The notes under the pieces: model-generated
What the model saw: only the letters and a program-made list of their open reading frames with translations
Database searches by the model: none
What the model was told of the DNA's origin: nothing
From: Rossellomorea marisflavi
GTDB lineage: Bacteria; Bacillota; Bacilli; Bacillales; Bacillaceae_B
NCBI GenBank assembly: GCA_003667865.1
Contig: CP033051.1
Coordinates: 2,129,501 to 2,193,500 of the forward strand
DNA: 64,000 bases
Direction: 5' to 3'
Shown here: positions 8,238 to 16,586 of the stretch, piece after piece
Layout of the letters: each line of letters begins with the position of its first letter
Position numbering within the stretch: the stretch's first letter is position 1
Program-made: the position numbers and the translations under genes

Positions 8238-9872
8238 TTATTGGTGACGTAAACCTAGAACACTTTCAGCGATGTTTACAGCATGATCGCCTATTCTTTC
8301 TAAGTTACTTACATAATCAACGAAGATAATACCAGCATCTCCATCACAACGGCCCTCATTTAAACGGCTGATATGCTTTCGACGTAGAACTCGTTCCATT
8401 TTGTCAATTCTCTCTTCTTGACTTAGAACGGTTTTTGCTAATTCTTCATCTTCATTTTCAAGTGACGTAATGGCATCCATTAACGTATGAATCGTTAATT
8501 CAGTCATTTCATTCAGTTCTTTTATGGCTTCATCAGAAAGAGTAACACGGTTGGCAATACGGTAATCGATTAACTCAACAATGTTCTCCATATGATCCCC
8601 AATACGTTCTAAGTCACGCACTGAATCAATCAGGTTAGCATGATCATTTGTTTCATCTGCAGATAACGGGTTTGCAGACACATCAATTAAATACTTAGTG
8701 ATTTTACGGTCTAAATTATTGATTGCTTCCTCAACCTGAAATGCCATGTCAGCATGCTTCTTACTATTCGTATTTAAATAGCTAAGTGCTTCTTGAAGTC
8801 CTTTAATCGAAAGGTTAGCCATTCGAATAATCTCTTTTTTCGCTTGTCCTAAAGCAATAGAAGAAGACTTTTCGATAAACATTGGATTTAAATTTTGTGG
8901 CTTATAGTCAATCGTTGTATCTTCACCACGAATGATTTTCGTTACGAGCCACGCTAATGCTGCAATGAACGGAAACTGAATGACGGTATTAGAAACATTA
9001 AAGATTCCGTGAGCAAAGGCAATCGTCATCTCAGCATCAAGGTTTAAACTAGCTTGGATATAGGCAATGAAATTGGTATACAATTTAATACCTAATAAGA
9101 ATATAACGGTTCCGATGATATTAAATAGGACATGGACAAATGCTGCTCTTCTTGCGGCAATAGATGTTCCAATTGCAGCTAAAACTGCAGTAATGGTTGT
9201 TCCAATATTATCCCCAAATAAAACTGGAAGTGCTGCTTGTAAGCTGATAGCATCTTGACCGAAAAGTTCTTGCAATATTCCAATTGTTGCACTGGAACTC
9301 TGGACAATTACTGTAAACACAGTACCTACGATAACACCTAAGATTGGATTGTCACTCATTGAGACCGTTAAGTCTACAAATAGATCAAGTGAACGTAATG
9401 GTTTCATACCATCACTCATAAAGCTCAGACCTAAAAATAGCGCACCAAATCCAAAGATGATCTGTCCATAGGCTTGCAAGCTTTTATTTTTGAAGAAAAA
9501 CAGTAATATTGCTCCTAAACCTATAATAGGAAGAGCATAATCCCCAACCTTTATTCCAATGATAAAAGCGGTTACAGTTGTTCCGATATTAGCACCCATT
9601 ATGACTCCAATGGCTTGCCTAAATGTCATGAACCCTGCGTTAACAAGTCCTACGGTTAATGCTGTTGTCCCTGAACTCGACTGAATAAGGATTGTTACGA
9701 CGATACCGGATAGTACCCCCATAAACGGATTAGAGGTTGATCTTTCAAGAATCTCTCTTAATCGATCTCCTGCCGCATTCTGTAATCCATCTCCCATATA
9801 CTTTATTCCAAACAGGAAGATTCCAAGTCCACCAACAAATTGAAATATCAATAGCTGTACATCTAAATCCAA
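8238..9872 (-). CDS. Na/Pi cotransporter family protein with PhoU-like domain (YqeW/NptA type)
   Basis: A 544-residue membrane protein that likely imports phosphate with sodium. The N-terminal part (about 1-310) has two inverted Na/Pi repeats, each with the QSSS signature (ILIQSSSGTTALTVG near 65 and VIVQSSSATIGIL near 195). The C-terminal part (about 340-540) is a helical PhoU-like domain with E-x6-RIGDH motifs (DLERIGDHMENI, NLERIGDHAVNI). The start is a TTG at 9872: AGGAG lies 8 bases upstream of it, while the in-frame GTG three codons earlier abuts that same site. Ends at a bidirectional terminator; no neighbour is co-transcribed. Confidence 0.88.
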   Translation of the reverse strand: MDLDVQLLIFQFVGGLGIFLFGIKYMGDGLQNAAGDRLREILERSTSNPFMGVLSGIVVTILIQSSSGTTALTVGLVNAGFMTFRQAIGVIMGANIGTTVTAFIIGIKVGDYALPIIGLGAILLFFFKNKSLQAYGQIIFGFGALFLGLSFMSDGMKPLRSLDLFVDLTVSMSDNPILGVIVGTVFTVIVQSSSATIGILQELFGQDAISLQAALPVLFGDNIGTTITAVLAAIGTSIAARRAAFVHVLFNIIGTVIFLLGIKLYTNFIAYIQASLNLDAEMTIAFAHGIFNVSNTVIQFPFIAALAWLVTKIIRGEDTTIDYKPQNLNPMFIEKSSSIALGQAKKEIIRMANLSIKGLQEALSYLNTNSKKHADMAFQVEEAINNLDRKITKYLIDVSANPLSADETNDHANLIDSVRDLERIGDHMENIVELIDYRIANRVTLSDEAIKELNEMTELTIHTLMDAITSLENEDEELAKTVLSQEERIDKMERVLRRKHISRLNEGRCDGDAGIIFVDYVSNLERIGDHAVNIAESVLGLRHQ

Positions 9873-10146
9873 GTTCTCCACTCCTAAAACGACAAAATTT
9901 GCAACGTACTGTCCAATTGTAAATTTTTTGTTGTGTTTTTGTAAATAAAAAAGGTGAAAAATTTACATGGAATTTACAAAGTGGTACGAAAAGCCGTAAA
10001 TATTTTATTAGTTTGTGGATTTTTTTTACGTATATACTACAAATAGGAAAAAAATTTCCCCTATAAAAAATACCCAGAATATAATACAATGTAGGAAAAT
10101 GTCGAAAAGAGATTCGGCGAAATAACGTGTTGGGGTGATCTTCCAC

Positions 10147-10365
10147 ATGTTTCTATATACGGAAATAAGGCAAATGGATGATGTTATGCTTGCAAAGGAA
10201 TTTATTAAGTTAAAAGAAATACTCAAGGTTGAACAAAAGCACCTTTCATTTTATGAAATGGAAGTAATGGTAAAAAAGAAAGAAAAAATGAAAACCATTA
10301 AAAATGAGATGCTGAGGAGAGACATTAGTAAGAAAGAAGCAAAACTCTTATCTAAAAGTTCTTGA
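10147..10365 (+). CDS. Small charged protein of unknown function
   Basis: A 72-residue, Lys/Glu-rich, probably helical protein (KLKEILKVEQKHLSFYEMEVMVKKKEKMKTI...). I do not recognise the family. The ATG at 10147 is chosen because GGGGTGATC, a close match to the 3' end of 16S rRNA, lies six bases upstream; a GTG at 10135 would sit inside that site. Two terminators follow. Strong start signals make it likely real. Confidence 0.6.
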   Translation: MFLYTEIRQMDDVMLAKEFIKLKEILKVEQKHLSFYEMEVMVKKKEKMKTIKNEMLRRDISKKEAKLLSKSS

Positions 10366-10438
10366 TCTTAGGTATATTATTCCTAAAAAAGTGGAATATT
10401 ATTTAATAAAGTTCTCCCTAAAGAACTTTGTCCTACAA

Positions 10439-10470
10439 AAGAGCCAAGTTATTGGCTCTTTCTTTTTTTC
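10439..10470 (+). terminator. Terminator of the small charged gene
   Basis: Perfect 9-bp stem AAGAGCCAA / TTGGCTCTT with a four-base loop, then TCTTTTTTTC. An upstream stem AAAGTTCT / AGAACTTT (about 10409-10430) may belong to the same structure. Confidence 0.85.
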
Positions 10471-10486
10471 TCAAAATATTGTGTGA

Positions 10487-10516
10487 GCGGTCTTCGAAAA
10501 GGAAGATCGCTTTTTT
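10487..10516 (+). terminator. Second tandem terminator
   Basis: GCGGTCTTC / GAAGATCGC (one G-U) with a six-base loop, then six T. It stands 17 bases after the first terminator. Confidence 0.75.
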
Positions 10517-10593
10517 GTGATGAATTTTCATGCGATAACTTTAGAATAAAACCGTCTAATATATTGAGAAAGAGAAAACGGGAGGAATAGGTT

Positions 10594-10977
10594 ATGAAAA
10601 AATTACTTTTAATGTTTATGATAACGTTCTTTTTATTTCAAGTAGGTTGTAATCAACCAAATCGAATGCAAAATATAGAAGTGACAAAAGTAGTCGAAGG
10701 AGTGGAGGAGCATTTCCGAACTATTGATACTCCAAAGGATGTGAAGAAAATCCGCCATATAATTGAAAATGAACGTTGGGGATCTTCAGGAATATGGACA
10801 GGTACAGATTACATTATTACATTTTCAGAAACTGAAACATACCATGTATGTATATCAAAAAAAATCAAGTCGATATCCGTCTTCACGATTATTGACGGTG
10901 AAACAAAAGAAGCGGTTATGCTTCATGAGGATGCAGAGGTATTTTATGAGTTGCTTACAGATGAACGGTTTAAGTGA
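10594..10977 (+). CDS. Putative lipoprotein of unknown function
   Basis: A 127-residue secreted lipoprotein. The signal peptide MKKLLLMFMITFFLFQVGC ends in an atypical lipobox (Q-V-G-C), with Cys19 as the lipidation site. The mature part begins with a beta-rich, short domain (NIEVTKVVEGVEEHFRTIDTPKDVKKIRHIIENERW), a pattern also seen in YhfM-like Bacillus lipoproteins, though I would not assign it firmly. GGGAGGAATAGGTT provides the ribosome site. No operon partner. Confidence 0.75.
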   Translation: MKKLLLMFMITFFLFQVGCNQPNRMQNIEVTKVVEGVEEHFRTIDTPKDVKKIRHIIENERWGSSGIWTGTDYIITFSETETYHVCISKKIKSISVFTIIDGETKEAVMLHEDAEVFYELLTDERFK

Positions 10978-11104
10978 ATTTTTTGTGATCTCCGCTAGAA
11001 GCTTCATGGCTAAAAGTGTATGTCGATGTTGATGAATGCTTATTTTGTTGAAGCTACCGAGAAGCTCGAATGTGGCGTTTTTTGTCGAATAATAATTATA
11101 TTCG

Positions 11105-11189
11105 GATTTTTGATAATAAAATGTTCGTTTTCGATTATAAATATTGATTTTTGATAATAAAACAGTAGTTTTCGATAATAAAATGCTAG
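11105..11189. repeat. Intergenic tandem repeat, about 22-bp period
   Basis: Four AT-rich units start at 11105, 11127, 11146 and 11168, each with the core GNTTTTYGATAATAAAA (second copy GATTATAAA). Spacings are 22, 19 and 22 bp. A degenerate fifth unit may lie at about 11080-11104 (TTTTTTGTCGAATAATAA). The rest of 10978-11423 holds no gene I can support. Confidence 0.7.
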
Positions 11190-11423
11190 CTCCGTGGTTT
11201 AAGGGAACAAACAGAGCCCTGATTTGCACAACACACTCCAGAAACAGAACTTATTCATATAAACGAAACAAAAAGACAGTACTTTATGAGGAATATTGTT
11301 CTGAATCTAAGAGAATCAATCAGATTTTCATAGATTCGGAACAAATTTTCAATATACCGTTCGTACTTATAAAAAGTAATGTTGGATTCATATGGTAAAC
11401 TAAATGTATGACTATTCTAAAGC

Positions 11424-11558
11424 ATGGATAAGGCAATCGGTTGGGCATTAAGAGAATATGGGAAGCTTGATTCTAATAGGGTAATAGACATAACGAATAA
11501 GTATTCTCTATCTAAGTTGAGTATTCGAGAGGCGTTAAAGCATATAGGGAGTAAATAG
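11424..11558 (+). pseudogene. Remnant of a DNA alkylation repair (AlkD-like) gene
   Basis: A 44-codon open stretch begins MDKAIGWALREYGKLDS and ends SKLSIREALKHIGSK. This is the highly conserved C-terminal end of AlkD-type HEAT-repeat DNA glycosylases, where full-length members read RKAIGWALREY...SREALKH. The upstream part of the gene is absent: an in-frame stop (11418-11420) precedes the ATG and no matching sequence is seen before it. It has no ribosome site of its own. I read it as a decayed 3' end, not a functional peptide. Confidence 0.75.
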
Positions 11559-11582
11559 TATTGTGCGGAGGAGAGAAATACA

Positions 11583-11884
11583 GTGGGTTTATTTGTTTAC
11601 ATCGGATTTGTATTACTGGCTTTGTTCATGAGCTTGTGGCAATCACGTTTGTATTTTTTGGAAATAAATACATAAAAGCAACCTATTCAATCCCATACTC
11701 ACTGTTTATGGGAAGCTGGCAGGCGTTTGTGATGCTAGCTGTGGGATTCTTATTTTGGTCAAAGTTTGATCCTCTATGGACAAGTGTAGAGGTAGGGTTG
11801 AGCTACTATCTTATTATGTTTATCATTTTAACTATCATTGCATTTCTCGTCCTTTTATATTATAAAAAAGTCCAAAAATCATAG
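11583..11884 (+). pseudogene. Small membrane protein gene with a homopolymer frameshift
   Basis: A GTG at 11583, behind the good ribosome site GGAGGAGAG, opens a hydrophobic frame (MGLFVYIGFVLLALFMSLWQ) that stops after 30 codons at 11675. The hydrophobic C-terminal part lies one frame over and runs to 11884. Adding one T to the T6 tract at 11654-11659 joins them into about 100 residues (…WQSRLYFFGNKYIKATYS…) with three predicted helices. It may be a true frameshift mutation, phase variation or a sequencing error. A TTG at 11561 in the downstream frame gives an implausible N-terminus. Function unknown. Confidence 0.65.
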
Positions 11885-11988
11885 TTACTACTAGTAGGTG
11901 CACTTCTTTAAAAAGGAGAATGCGTCTTTGTTATTGAATAGAAGTGTAAAAGAAATGTTTGATTGTTTTATTATTGGAGGTGTACTTA

Positions 11989-12171
11989 GTGAGCATTGGT
12001 TATTTTATCCTATTTTTTATCGTGGGATTGTTTCTTTTATACATTATCATTGAAACAGCAGTTAGAAGCGGGATTAACAGCTCTGTACTAGGAAAATACC
12101 TCGAAGAAAAACATGGAATGAAAAATGAGAAAAAGTCCTTTCTTGACCGGGACTTAGATAATGACAAGTAA
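11989..12171 (+). CDS. Small single-span membrane protein
   Basis: A 60-residue protein: one N-terminal membrane helix (YFILFFIVGLFLLYIII), then a cationic-to-acidic tail (ETAVRSGINSSVLGKYL...). The pattern of a membrane helix followed by AVRxGI resembles DUF6019-like small proteins, but I cannot confirm the family. The GTG at 11989 is chosen for GGAGGTG six bases upstream. It ends 19 bases before the S51 peptidase start and probably shares its transcript. Confidence 0.65.
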   Translation: MSIGYFILFFIVGLFLLYIIIETAVRSGINSSVLGKYLEEKHGMKNEKKSFLDRDLDNDK

Positions 12172-12190
12172 TAAAGGGGTGAACAACATT

Positions 12191-12868
12191 ATGGGGAGAC
12201 TTATTCTGTCAGGTGGAGGAGATTCAGAACAGACTCTTACGATAGACAAAGAGTTTGTAAGCTTCTTGAATACGACTGAACCCTTATTGTACATTCCGAT
12301 TGCAATGGATGCGAATTCCATTCCGTATGAGTCTTGTTTTGAATGGATTAACAGTGTGTTTAACCCTCTTGGGATCGAAAAAATTTCAATGTGGACGGAA
12401 AAAGATTTGAAGGGTAAAAGAGTGAATGATTTAGTACGCTTCTCAGCGGTATATATAGGCGGAGGCAACACCTACAGTCTGCTAAAGGATTTACATGAAA
12501 CAGGTTTCAGTGAGGTGCTAACCGAGTATGTAGAAAATGGTGGGATTGTCTATGGTAGTAGTGCCGGAGCCATTATTTTTGGTAACAATATTAGAACGTG
12601 TTCACATAATGACCGAAATGATGTAGGATTAGACAGTTTTAATGGACTCGATTTCGTTAAAGAGTATTCAATCTGGTGCCATTACAATCGAGAAGAGGAT
12701 CATTTGATTCATAACTTTGTCATTCAAAATGACAATCCAGTGATTGCACTACCTGAGGAAACAGCATTAATTGTAGAAGGAGATCATCTGAAAGTCATAG
12801 GGAGTAAACCTGCTTATATTTTTAACGGTTCGTCCGAGAATGTCATTTTACCGAATTGTACTGTATAA
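12191..12868 (+). CDS. Peptidase S51 / dipeptidase E-like protein
   Basis: A 225-residue cytosolic serine peptidase-like protein. Motifs: an N-terminal RLILSGGGDS strand, YIGGGNTYSL near residue 92, and the nucleophile elbow YGSSAGAI near residue 123, where the second Ser is the expected catalytic residue; a later LPEETALIVEG region matches the family. Members hydrolyse Asp-X dipeptides or cyanophycin fragments. The ATG at 12191 is preferred because AGGGGTGA lies seven to nine bases upstream; an ATG at 12161 overlaps the preceding gene and lacks a site. Probably co-transcribed with the small membrane gene. Confidence 0.85.
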   Translation: MGRLILSGGGDSEQTLTIDKEFVSFLNTTEPLLYIPIAMDANSIPYESCFEWINSVFNPLGIEKISMWTEKDLKGKRVNDLVRFSAVYIGGGNTYSLLKDLHETGFSEVLTEYVENGGIVYGSSAGAIIFGNNIRTCSHNDRNDVGLDSFNGLDFVKEYSIWCHYNREEDHLIHNFVIQNDNPVIALPEETALIVEGDHLKVIGSKPAYIFNGSSENVILPNCTV

Positions 12869-12903
12869 CCCCAAGCTACTAGAGCTTGGGGTATAGTTTT
12901 TTT
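12869..12903. terminator. Terminator between convergent genes
   Basis: Perfect 9-bp stem CCCCAAGCT / AGCTTGGGG with a five-base loop, followed by a T run on the plus strand. It begins at the peptidase stop and reaches the stop of the minus-strand chemoreceptor. Confidence 0.85.
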
Positions 12904-14419
12904 ATAAGGTAGCTTTTGATGTAGAGGATACCAAGATATCAAGATCTTTAGCCAAGTTATGTAGCAATGTTGATACATTTTTTATATCCTCAATTGATTC
13001 GTGTTGTTGTTTTGTTTGGTCATACATAATCAAGCTATTTTCCTTTGCATCATTCGAGATTACATTAATAGTATGGATAGATGCAGAAACTTGTTGAGAA
13101 CCTGCGGATAATTCCTCGGAGGCACTTGATACTCGTTCAATACTTTCCTCCGTATGTTTTGCTGCCCCGTGAATATCATTAAAGGTCTCGCGAGCTGTAT
13201 TCATAATGTCGATCCCTTTTTTCACTTCATTTTGACCTTCATGAATGAAAGAGGATGCTTTGGTAGACTCTTCTAGAACTTCATGAATTAATGCAGCAAT
13301 TTGCTTTGCGGAAGTTTCAGATTGATTTGCCAGCTTTCTTACTTCATCAGCTACTACCGCAAATCCTTTCCCATGTTCTCCAGCTCTTGCTGCTTCAATG
13401 GCTGCATTTAATGCCAACAGATTTGTTTGTGAGGAAATATCGGATATTAGAGTAATAATTGTCGTGATTTCATTTGATTTGCTCGCTAATGATTGAATGG
13501 AATCTGCAGACTGTATGACCGATTGAGAGATTTTATCCATTTGGATGATGGCATCCTGTACAACTTCATTTCCTTTGGCAGCACTGTATGTATTATTTTG
13601 TGAGATTTCATGGAGTGTTGTAGAGCTCGATGCAATTTCTTGAATACCATGAATGATTTCCTTAATTACATGCTCACTCTCGGTTGTTTTTTCGTATAGA
13701 CTTTGATTTCCTTCCGATAAATGTTCAATTGTTCCAGTTACTTTACCGGAAACGGAAAAGTATTCATCTGTTCTCTGCTGTAATTCTTGAACCGTGCTTG
13801 TAACTTTAGTAGAGGTCATCTTTAATTTGTCTATTAATAGAGAAACGGTAGCTGTTTGTTCTTTATTTTCTTGCTCCAATGCATCGCTAGCTTTCTTTTT
13901 TACATATATATTTGTAATGGTAGCAGCACTTGTCAGGATTAAAAAAACAGCATGGATCATAAGTAATCCAAATGAATAGTCCTGATAGCCACAAACAATT
14001 TGAGGTAGAGTAAAATATCCAATAAGATGCTGTGCGGCAAACAAAATAGTACTTAAGATAATGAGAGAAATTGAATTGAAAAAAGCAATAATGGCAATAA
14101 CAGCAAAAATACTAAAATGATACTCTACTAATCCTTCACCATTTGCGATAATCGCCATGCTACTAAATGTTAGGGAAAGTGTGATCCACCATTGGAAGTA
14201 TTGTTTTTCAAATAAAGTAAAGAGTAAACATGCAAAGGCCAATACTGTAAGTAAGATTTTAATGACATGAACGGTAGCAGTACTTTCAACGCCATACAAA
14301 AGTATAAATTCATTAAATGCGTGAAAATAAGAATGAAGGATATAGACAATAACTGCAATGAAAAAGGCAACACCGGCAAATACTTGCATGACAAATTTAT
14401 TATTTTCATTGTTTAACAT
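12902..14419 (-). CDS. Chemoreceptor with six-helix membrane sensor, no HAMP
   Basis: A 505-residue methyl-accepting protein. The first 185 residues form about six membrane helices with almost no extracellular domain; the motif [14 protein letters not shown] near residue 105 resembles the His-rich helix of membrane-embedded sensor modules. A coiled-coil linker replaces HAMP, and the signalling domain has the [20 protein letters not shown] hairpin tip near 350. The ATG at 14419 is chosen for AAGGAG six bases upstream; an in-frame start nine codons earlier lacks a site. The sensory cue is unknown; such receptors often sense membrane or energy state. Monocistronic. Shares architecture with the receptor at 51972-53429. 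Confidence 0.88.
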   Translation of the reverse strand: MLNNENNKFVMQVFAGVAFFIAVIVYILHSYFHAFNEFILLYGVESTATVHVIKILLTVLAFACLLFTLFEKQYFQWWITLSLTFSSMAIIANGEGLVEYHFSIFAVIAIIAFFNSISLIILSTILFAAQHLIGYFTLPQIVCGYQDYSFGLLMIHAVFLILTSAATITNIYVKKKASDALEQENKEQTATVSLLIDKLKMTSTKVTSTVQELQQRTDEYFSVSGKVTGTIEHLSEGNQSLYEKTTESEHVIKEIIHGIQEIASSSTTLHEISQNNTYSAAKGNEVVQDAIIQMDKISQSVIQSADSIQSLASKSNEITTIITLISDISSQTNLLALNAAIEAARAGEHGKGFAVVADEVRKLANQSETSAKQIAALIHEVLEESTKASSFIHEGQNEVKKGIDIMNTARETFNDIHGAAKHTEESIERVSSASEELSAGSQQVSASIHTINVISNDAKENSLIMYDQTKQQHESIEDIKNVSTLLHNLAKDLDILVSSTSKATL

Positions 14420-14542
14420 ATAGAACTCCTTTTCTGGAAGACCCAATTCATTACTAAGATTTTATTGCTGAAATTTTTCACAGTCCTCCATATAGGTAAC
14501 GAAAGAAATATAGATTTGGATCACAATAAATAAAAAATTTTT

Positions 14543-14578
14543 AAAAAACAAAATTCCCCACATATTGTAGGGAATTTC
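14543..14578 (-). terminator. Terminator of cwlJ
   Basis: AAATTCCC / GGGAATTT stem with an 11-base loop, followed on the minus strand by TTTTGTTTTTT. It starts five bases after the cwlJ stop. Confidence 0.8.
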
Positions 14579-14582
14579 GTCG

Positions 14583-15023
14583 TTACCACCTATATGCACC
14601 TTCGCAGGTATTCGCTATTGGTTCATAATAACAATGCTGCTTATATTGTCCTGATTTGGGTTGATTGTACCATGTTGCTGGACAGTCAGCGTAGGGATTG
14701 AAGTACCATAGTGCATACTTAGAAGGATGATCTCTCCAATAGTCTAAGGTCTGTTTTGCTAATCGTTTCTCTGCTTCTCTAGCTCTATTGTAAAAAACAT
14801 TTCCCTTTTGAACAGCTTCAAAAGAATAGTTACCTCCTTGCACTTGGTAAATGACATCACGTATGGATCGCAATTCTTTAAAATCCAAACAATCTGCTTT
14901 TAGTCGGTTGACGATTACATTTCCAACCATCAGCATGCCAAGTTTGCCTTCACCTTCAGCCTCTGCCCTCATCATCCTTGCCATAATATCGATGTCTTTG
15001 TCAGTATATTTTACTCTCGGCAC
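14583..15023 (-). CDS. cwlJ: Spore cortex cell-wall hydrolase CwlJ
   Basis: A 146-residue hydrolase of the SleB/CwlJ family, which in Bacillus sits in the spore coat and degrades cortex peptidoglycan during germination. The conserved catalytic region is ARMMRAEAEGEGKLGMLMVG (residues about 15-34), then NRLKADCLDFK, ALWYFNPYADCPATWYNQP and a C-terminal HCYYEP...C. The length and absence of a signal peptide match CwlJ rather than secreted SleB. The start is GTG, with AGAGGTGATG upstream. AATACAAT at 15051-15044, close to the sigma-E -10 consensus CATACANT, is correctly placed for mother-cell expression, but no clear -35 is seen. gerQ, its usual neighbour, is absent from the window. Confidence 0.9.
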   Translation of the reverse strand: MPRVKYTDKDIDIMARMMRAEAEGEGKLGMLMVGNVIVNRLKADCLDFKELRSIRDVIYQVQGGNYSFEAVQKGNVFYNRAREAEKRLAKQTLDYWRDHPSKYALWYFNPYADCPATWYNQPKSGQYKQHCYYEPIANTCEGAYRW

Positions 15024-15304
15024 TTTTCATCACCTCTAATGAAATTGTATTAATAAAAGCTTGTAAAGATGTTAACTGCTTTTTGTTTTAGGATTGAAAA
15101 ATAAATTAGATAAGCATTTTTCTCATGGGTTTATGCCCTTCTATTATTGATATGTACGAAATATAGTGGAAGTTCTTAATCCAATGAAATTTATGAAGAG
15201 ATATCTGTAAAAATATTTACAAAATTTTGGGGAACGATATCTGTTCGTTGAATAAAGAGTGTCGTTAAATAATAGTAAATTATGAATCTAATGGAGGGAG
15301 CTAT

Positions 15305-15493
15305 ATGGGGTTTATCGAATTCATTTTTTACATCATCATAGTTGTCTTAATTCTTGTGTTTTTTGCAGCTATATTACATGCCATTAAGGACGTTTCTGAA
15401 CTGAAAAAAGAAATGAAGCATGTAAAGGCTCAGAATGAGGAGTTAAAGGAGCTATTGAATAAAACGATTACGATGCTGGAGAGTAAAGGTTGA
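15305..15493 (+). CDS. Small membrane protein with coiled-coil tail
   Basis: A 62-residue protein: one membrane helix (IEFIFYIIIVVLILVFFAAIL, residues 4-24), then a charged heptad-like helix (ELKKEMKHVKAQNEELKELLNKTITML). The shape suggests a membrane-anchored oligomerising peptide. GGAGGGAG precedes the ATG. No family recognised. Confidence 0.65.
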   Translation: MGFIEFIFYIIIVVLILVFFAAILHAIKDVSELKKEMKHVKAQNEELKELLNKTITMLESKG

Positions 15494-15505
15494 TTTTGGG
15501 AATGA

Positions 15506-15635
15506 GGCTGGGACATAGATGTTTTAGCTAATGTAAAACCCGAATGACTAGGGCGGTATATAACGAATATTTTGCTAAATTTGTTCGGGTCTTTATTACT
15601 GTTTTTGGGTGGATTAAGTATGTTATGTCCCAGCC
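15506..15635. repeat. 130-bp inverted-repeat element (GGCTGGGACATA arms)
   Basis: Perfect 12-bp arms GGCTGGGACATA (15506-15517) and TATGTCCCAGCC (15624-15635) enclose a nested ACCCGAA (about 15537) / TTCGGGT (about 15582) pair. A T-rich stretch after the right arm (ACATTTTTTTC) could make it a terminator for the small gene that ends at 15493. I recall similar TGGGACA-armed intergenic repeats in other Firmicutes, so it may be a dispersed element rather than a simple terminator. Confidence 0.65.
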
Positions 15636-15678
15636 ACATTTTTTTCATGGGTACCTAATTCAACAAAGTTTTTTATGG

Positions 15679-15998
15679 TTAATACTCAAACCAATACCCA
15701 CCAATGTTAATCCCGTTCATTTCTTCAACATGTCCTTCCTCATCTTTAAGGTGAAGTGCCCCTTTTGCAAACAAGAAGTACATATTGAATGTATCTCTTT
15801 CTACAGATAAGATTTCAACCTTTGTATCTAAACGATCGTCTTTCGTTGTAACCGATGTGATTTTTACACATTCCCAACTGTGTACGCATTGATACTCTTC
15901 TTTATCGCTAACATGGTCCATAAAGGAATTTGGATGGTTGGTAGGGACAGTACATTCAAGACTAGAAGGAAAAGACAAGTGAATATCAACCTTTTCAT
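15679..15998 (-). pseudogene. Probable frameshifted lipoprotein gene
   Basis: An ATG at 15998 opens a signal-peptide-like frame (MKRLIFTCLFLLVL) that soon loses protein character and stops at 15864. The neighbouring frame carries a plausible secreted domain (CTVPTNHPNSFMDHVSDKEE... to INIGGYWFEY) ending at 15679. One extra base near 15955 would fuse the signal peptide to that domain, with Cys as lipidation site. The two reading frames overlap over the whole 5' part, so the exact break is uncertain. Function unknown. Confidence 0.45.
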
Positions 15999-16262
15999 AA
16001 TGACATTTTCCCCTTCCTTTGGTTTCAAACATAGTAGGATTCCAAGGAAGGAGTAAAGAGCGATCCACATGACCCAGTGGATTTGAAAAATAAGCTCGAA
16101 AAATATAGAAATCATCATTCCAAATAGCAAGTAACGCGTTAAGATTGAAAGGGACCCAGCTCGAAACGGTGGGGTGTCCTCTTCATCTTTCCCTTTGATG
16201 AAAATCTGATAGAAGAATATAATGATGACCACTATAAAAAATAAGATATCAATTATAAACAC
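15864..16262 (-). CDS. Small membrane protein, C-terminal end uncertain
   Basis: The reading frame from 16262 encodes one N-terminal helix (MFIIDILFFIVVIIIFFYQIFI), a charged loop, and two more helices (RYLLFGMMISIFFELIF; VMWIALYSFLGILL). After about residue 87 (LKPKEGENVI) it runs on, in the same frame, into the signal peptide of the gene behind it, which suggests that a stop or frame has been lost. The natural C-terminus is probably near 16000. Family not recognised. Confidence 0.45.
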   Translation of the reverse strand: MFIIDILFFIVVIIIFFYQIFIKGKDEEDTPPFRAGSLSILTRYLLFGMMISIFFELIFQIHWVMWIALYSFLGILLCLKPKEGENVIMKRLIFTCLFLLVLNVLSLPTIQIPLWTMLAIKKSINAYTVGNV

Positions 16263-16447
16263 CTTGATTTACCTCTTACACTTTCTGATATTGTCAGGTA
16301 AAAATGAGACAGCTAAAAAAGTATAGAATTAGTGTAACATGGTATTTGAATATAATGGGCAAATTGTGTTGTAGGGATGGAGAATTTTCTTTAAATAAAA
16401 AGTGTAAAGATTCCCTTTTATTATAAAAAATGGTAAAGTTTATATAG

Positions 16448-16554
16448 CTGAAATTAGAAAATTTCAGGCAGAAAAATGATTTGAGGAGGTAGATCGTATG
16501 AACAATAGTCAAAATGAATGTACGATAAAAAAAGGGGAATACGTCTGCCTATAA
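16448..16554 (+). promoter_or_regulatory. Hairpin and 18-codon leader ORF before the isochorismatase-like gene
   Basis: A perfect 8-bp hairpin CTGAAATT-AGAA-AATTTCAG (16448-16467) is followed by a very strong ribosome site (GAGGAGGT) and an ATG at 16498 that opens only MNNSQNECTIKKGEYVCL before TAA at 16554. The main gene then has its own site and TTG at 16587. This could be a translated leader peptide, or the broken 5' end of an older gene. Confidence 0.4.
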
Positions 16555-16586
16555 GCGATTCCTCCACTAGGAGAGGGGAAGGTCAT

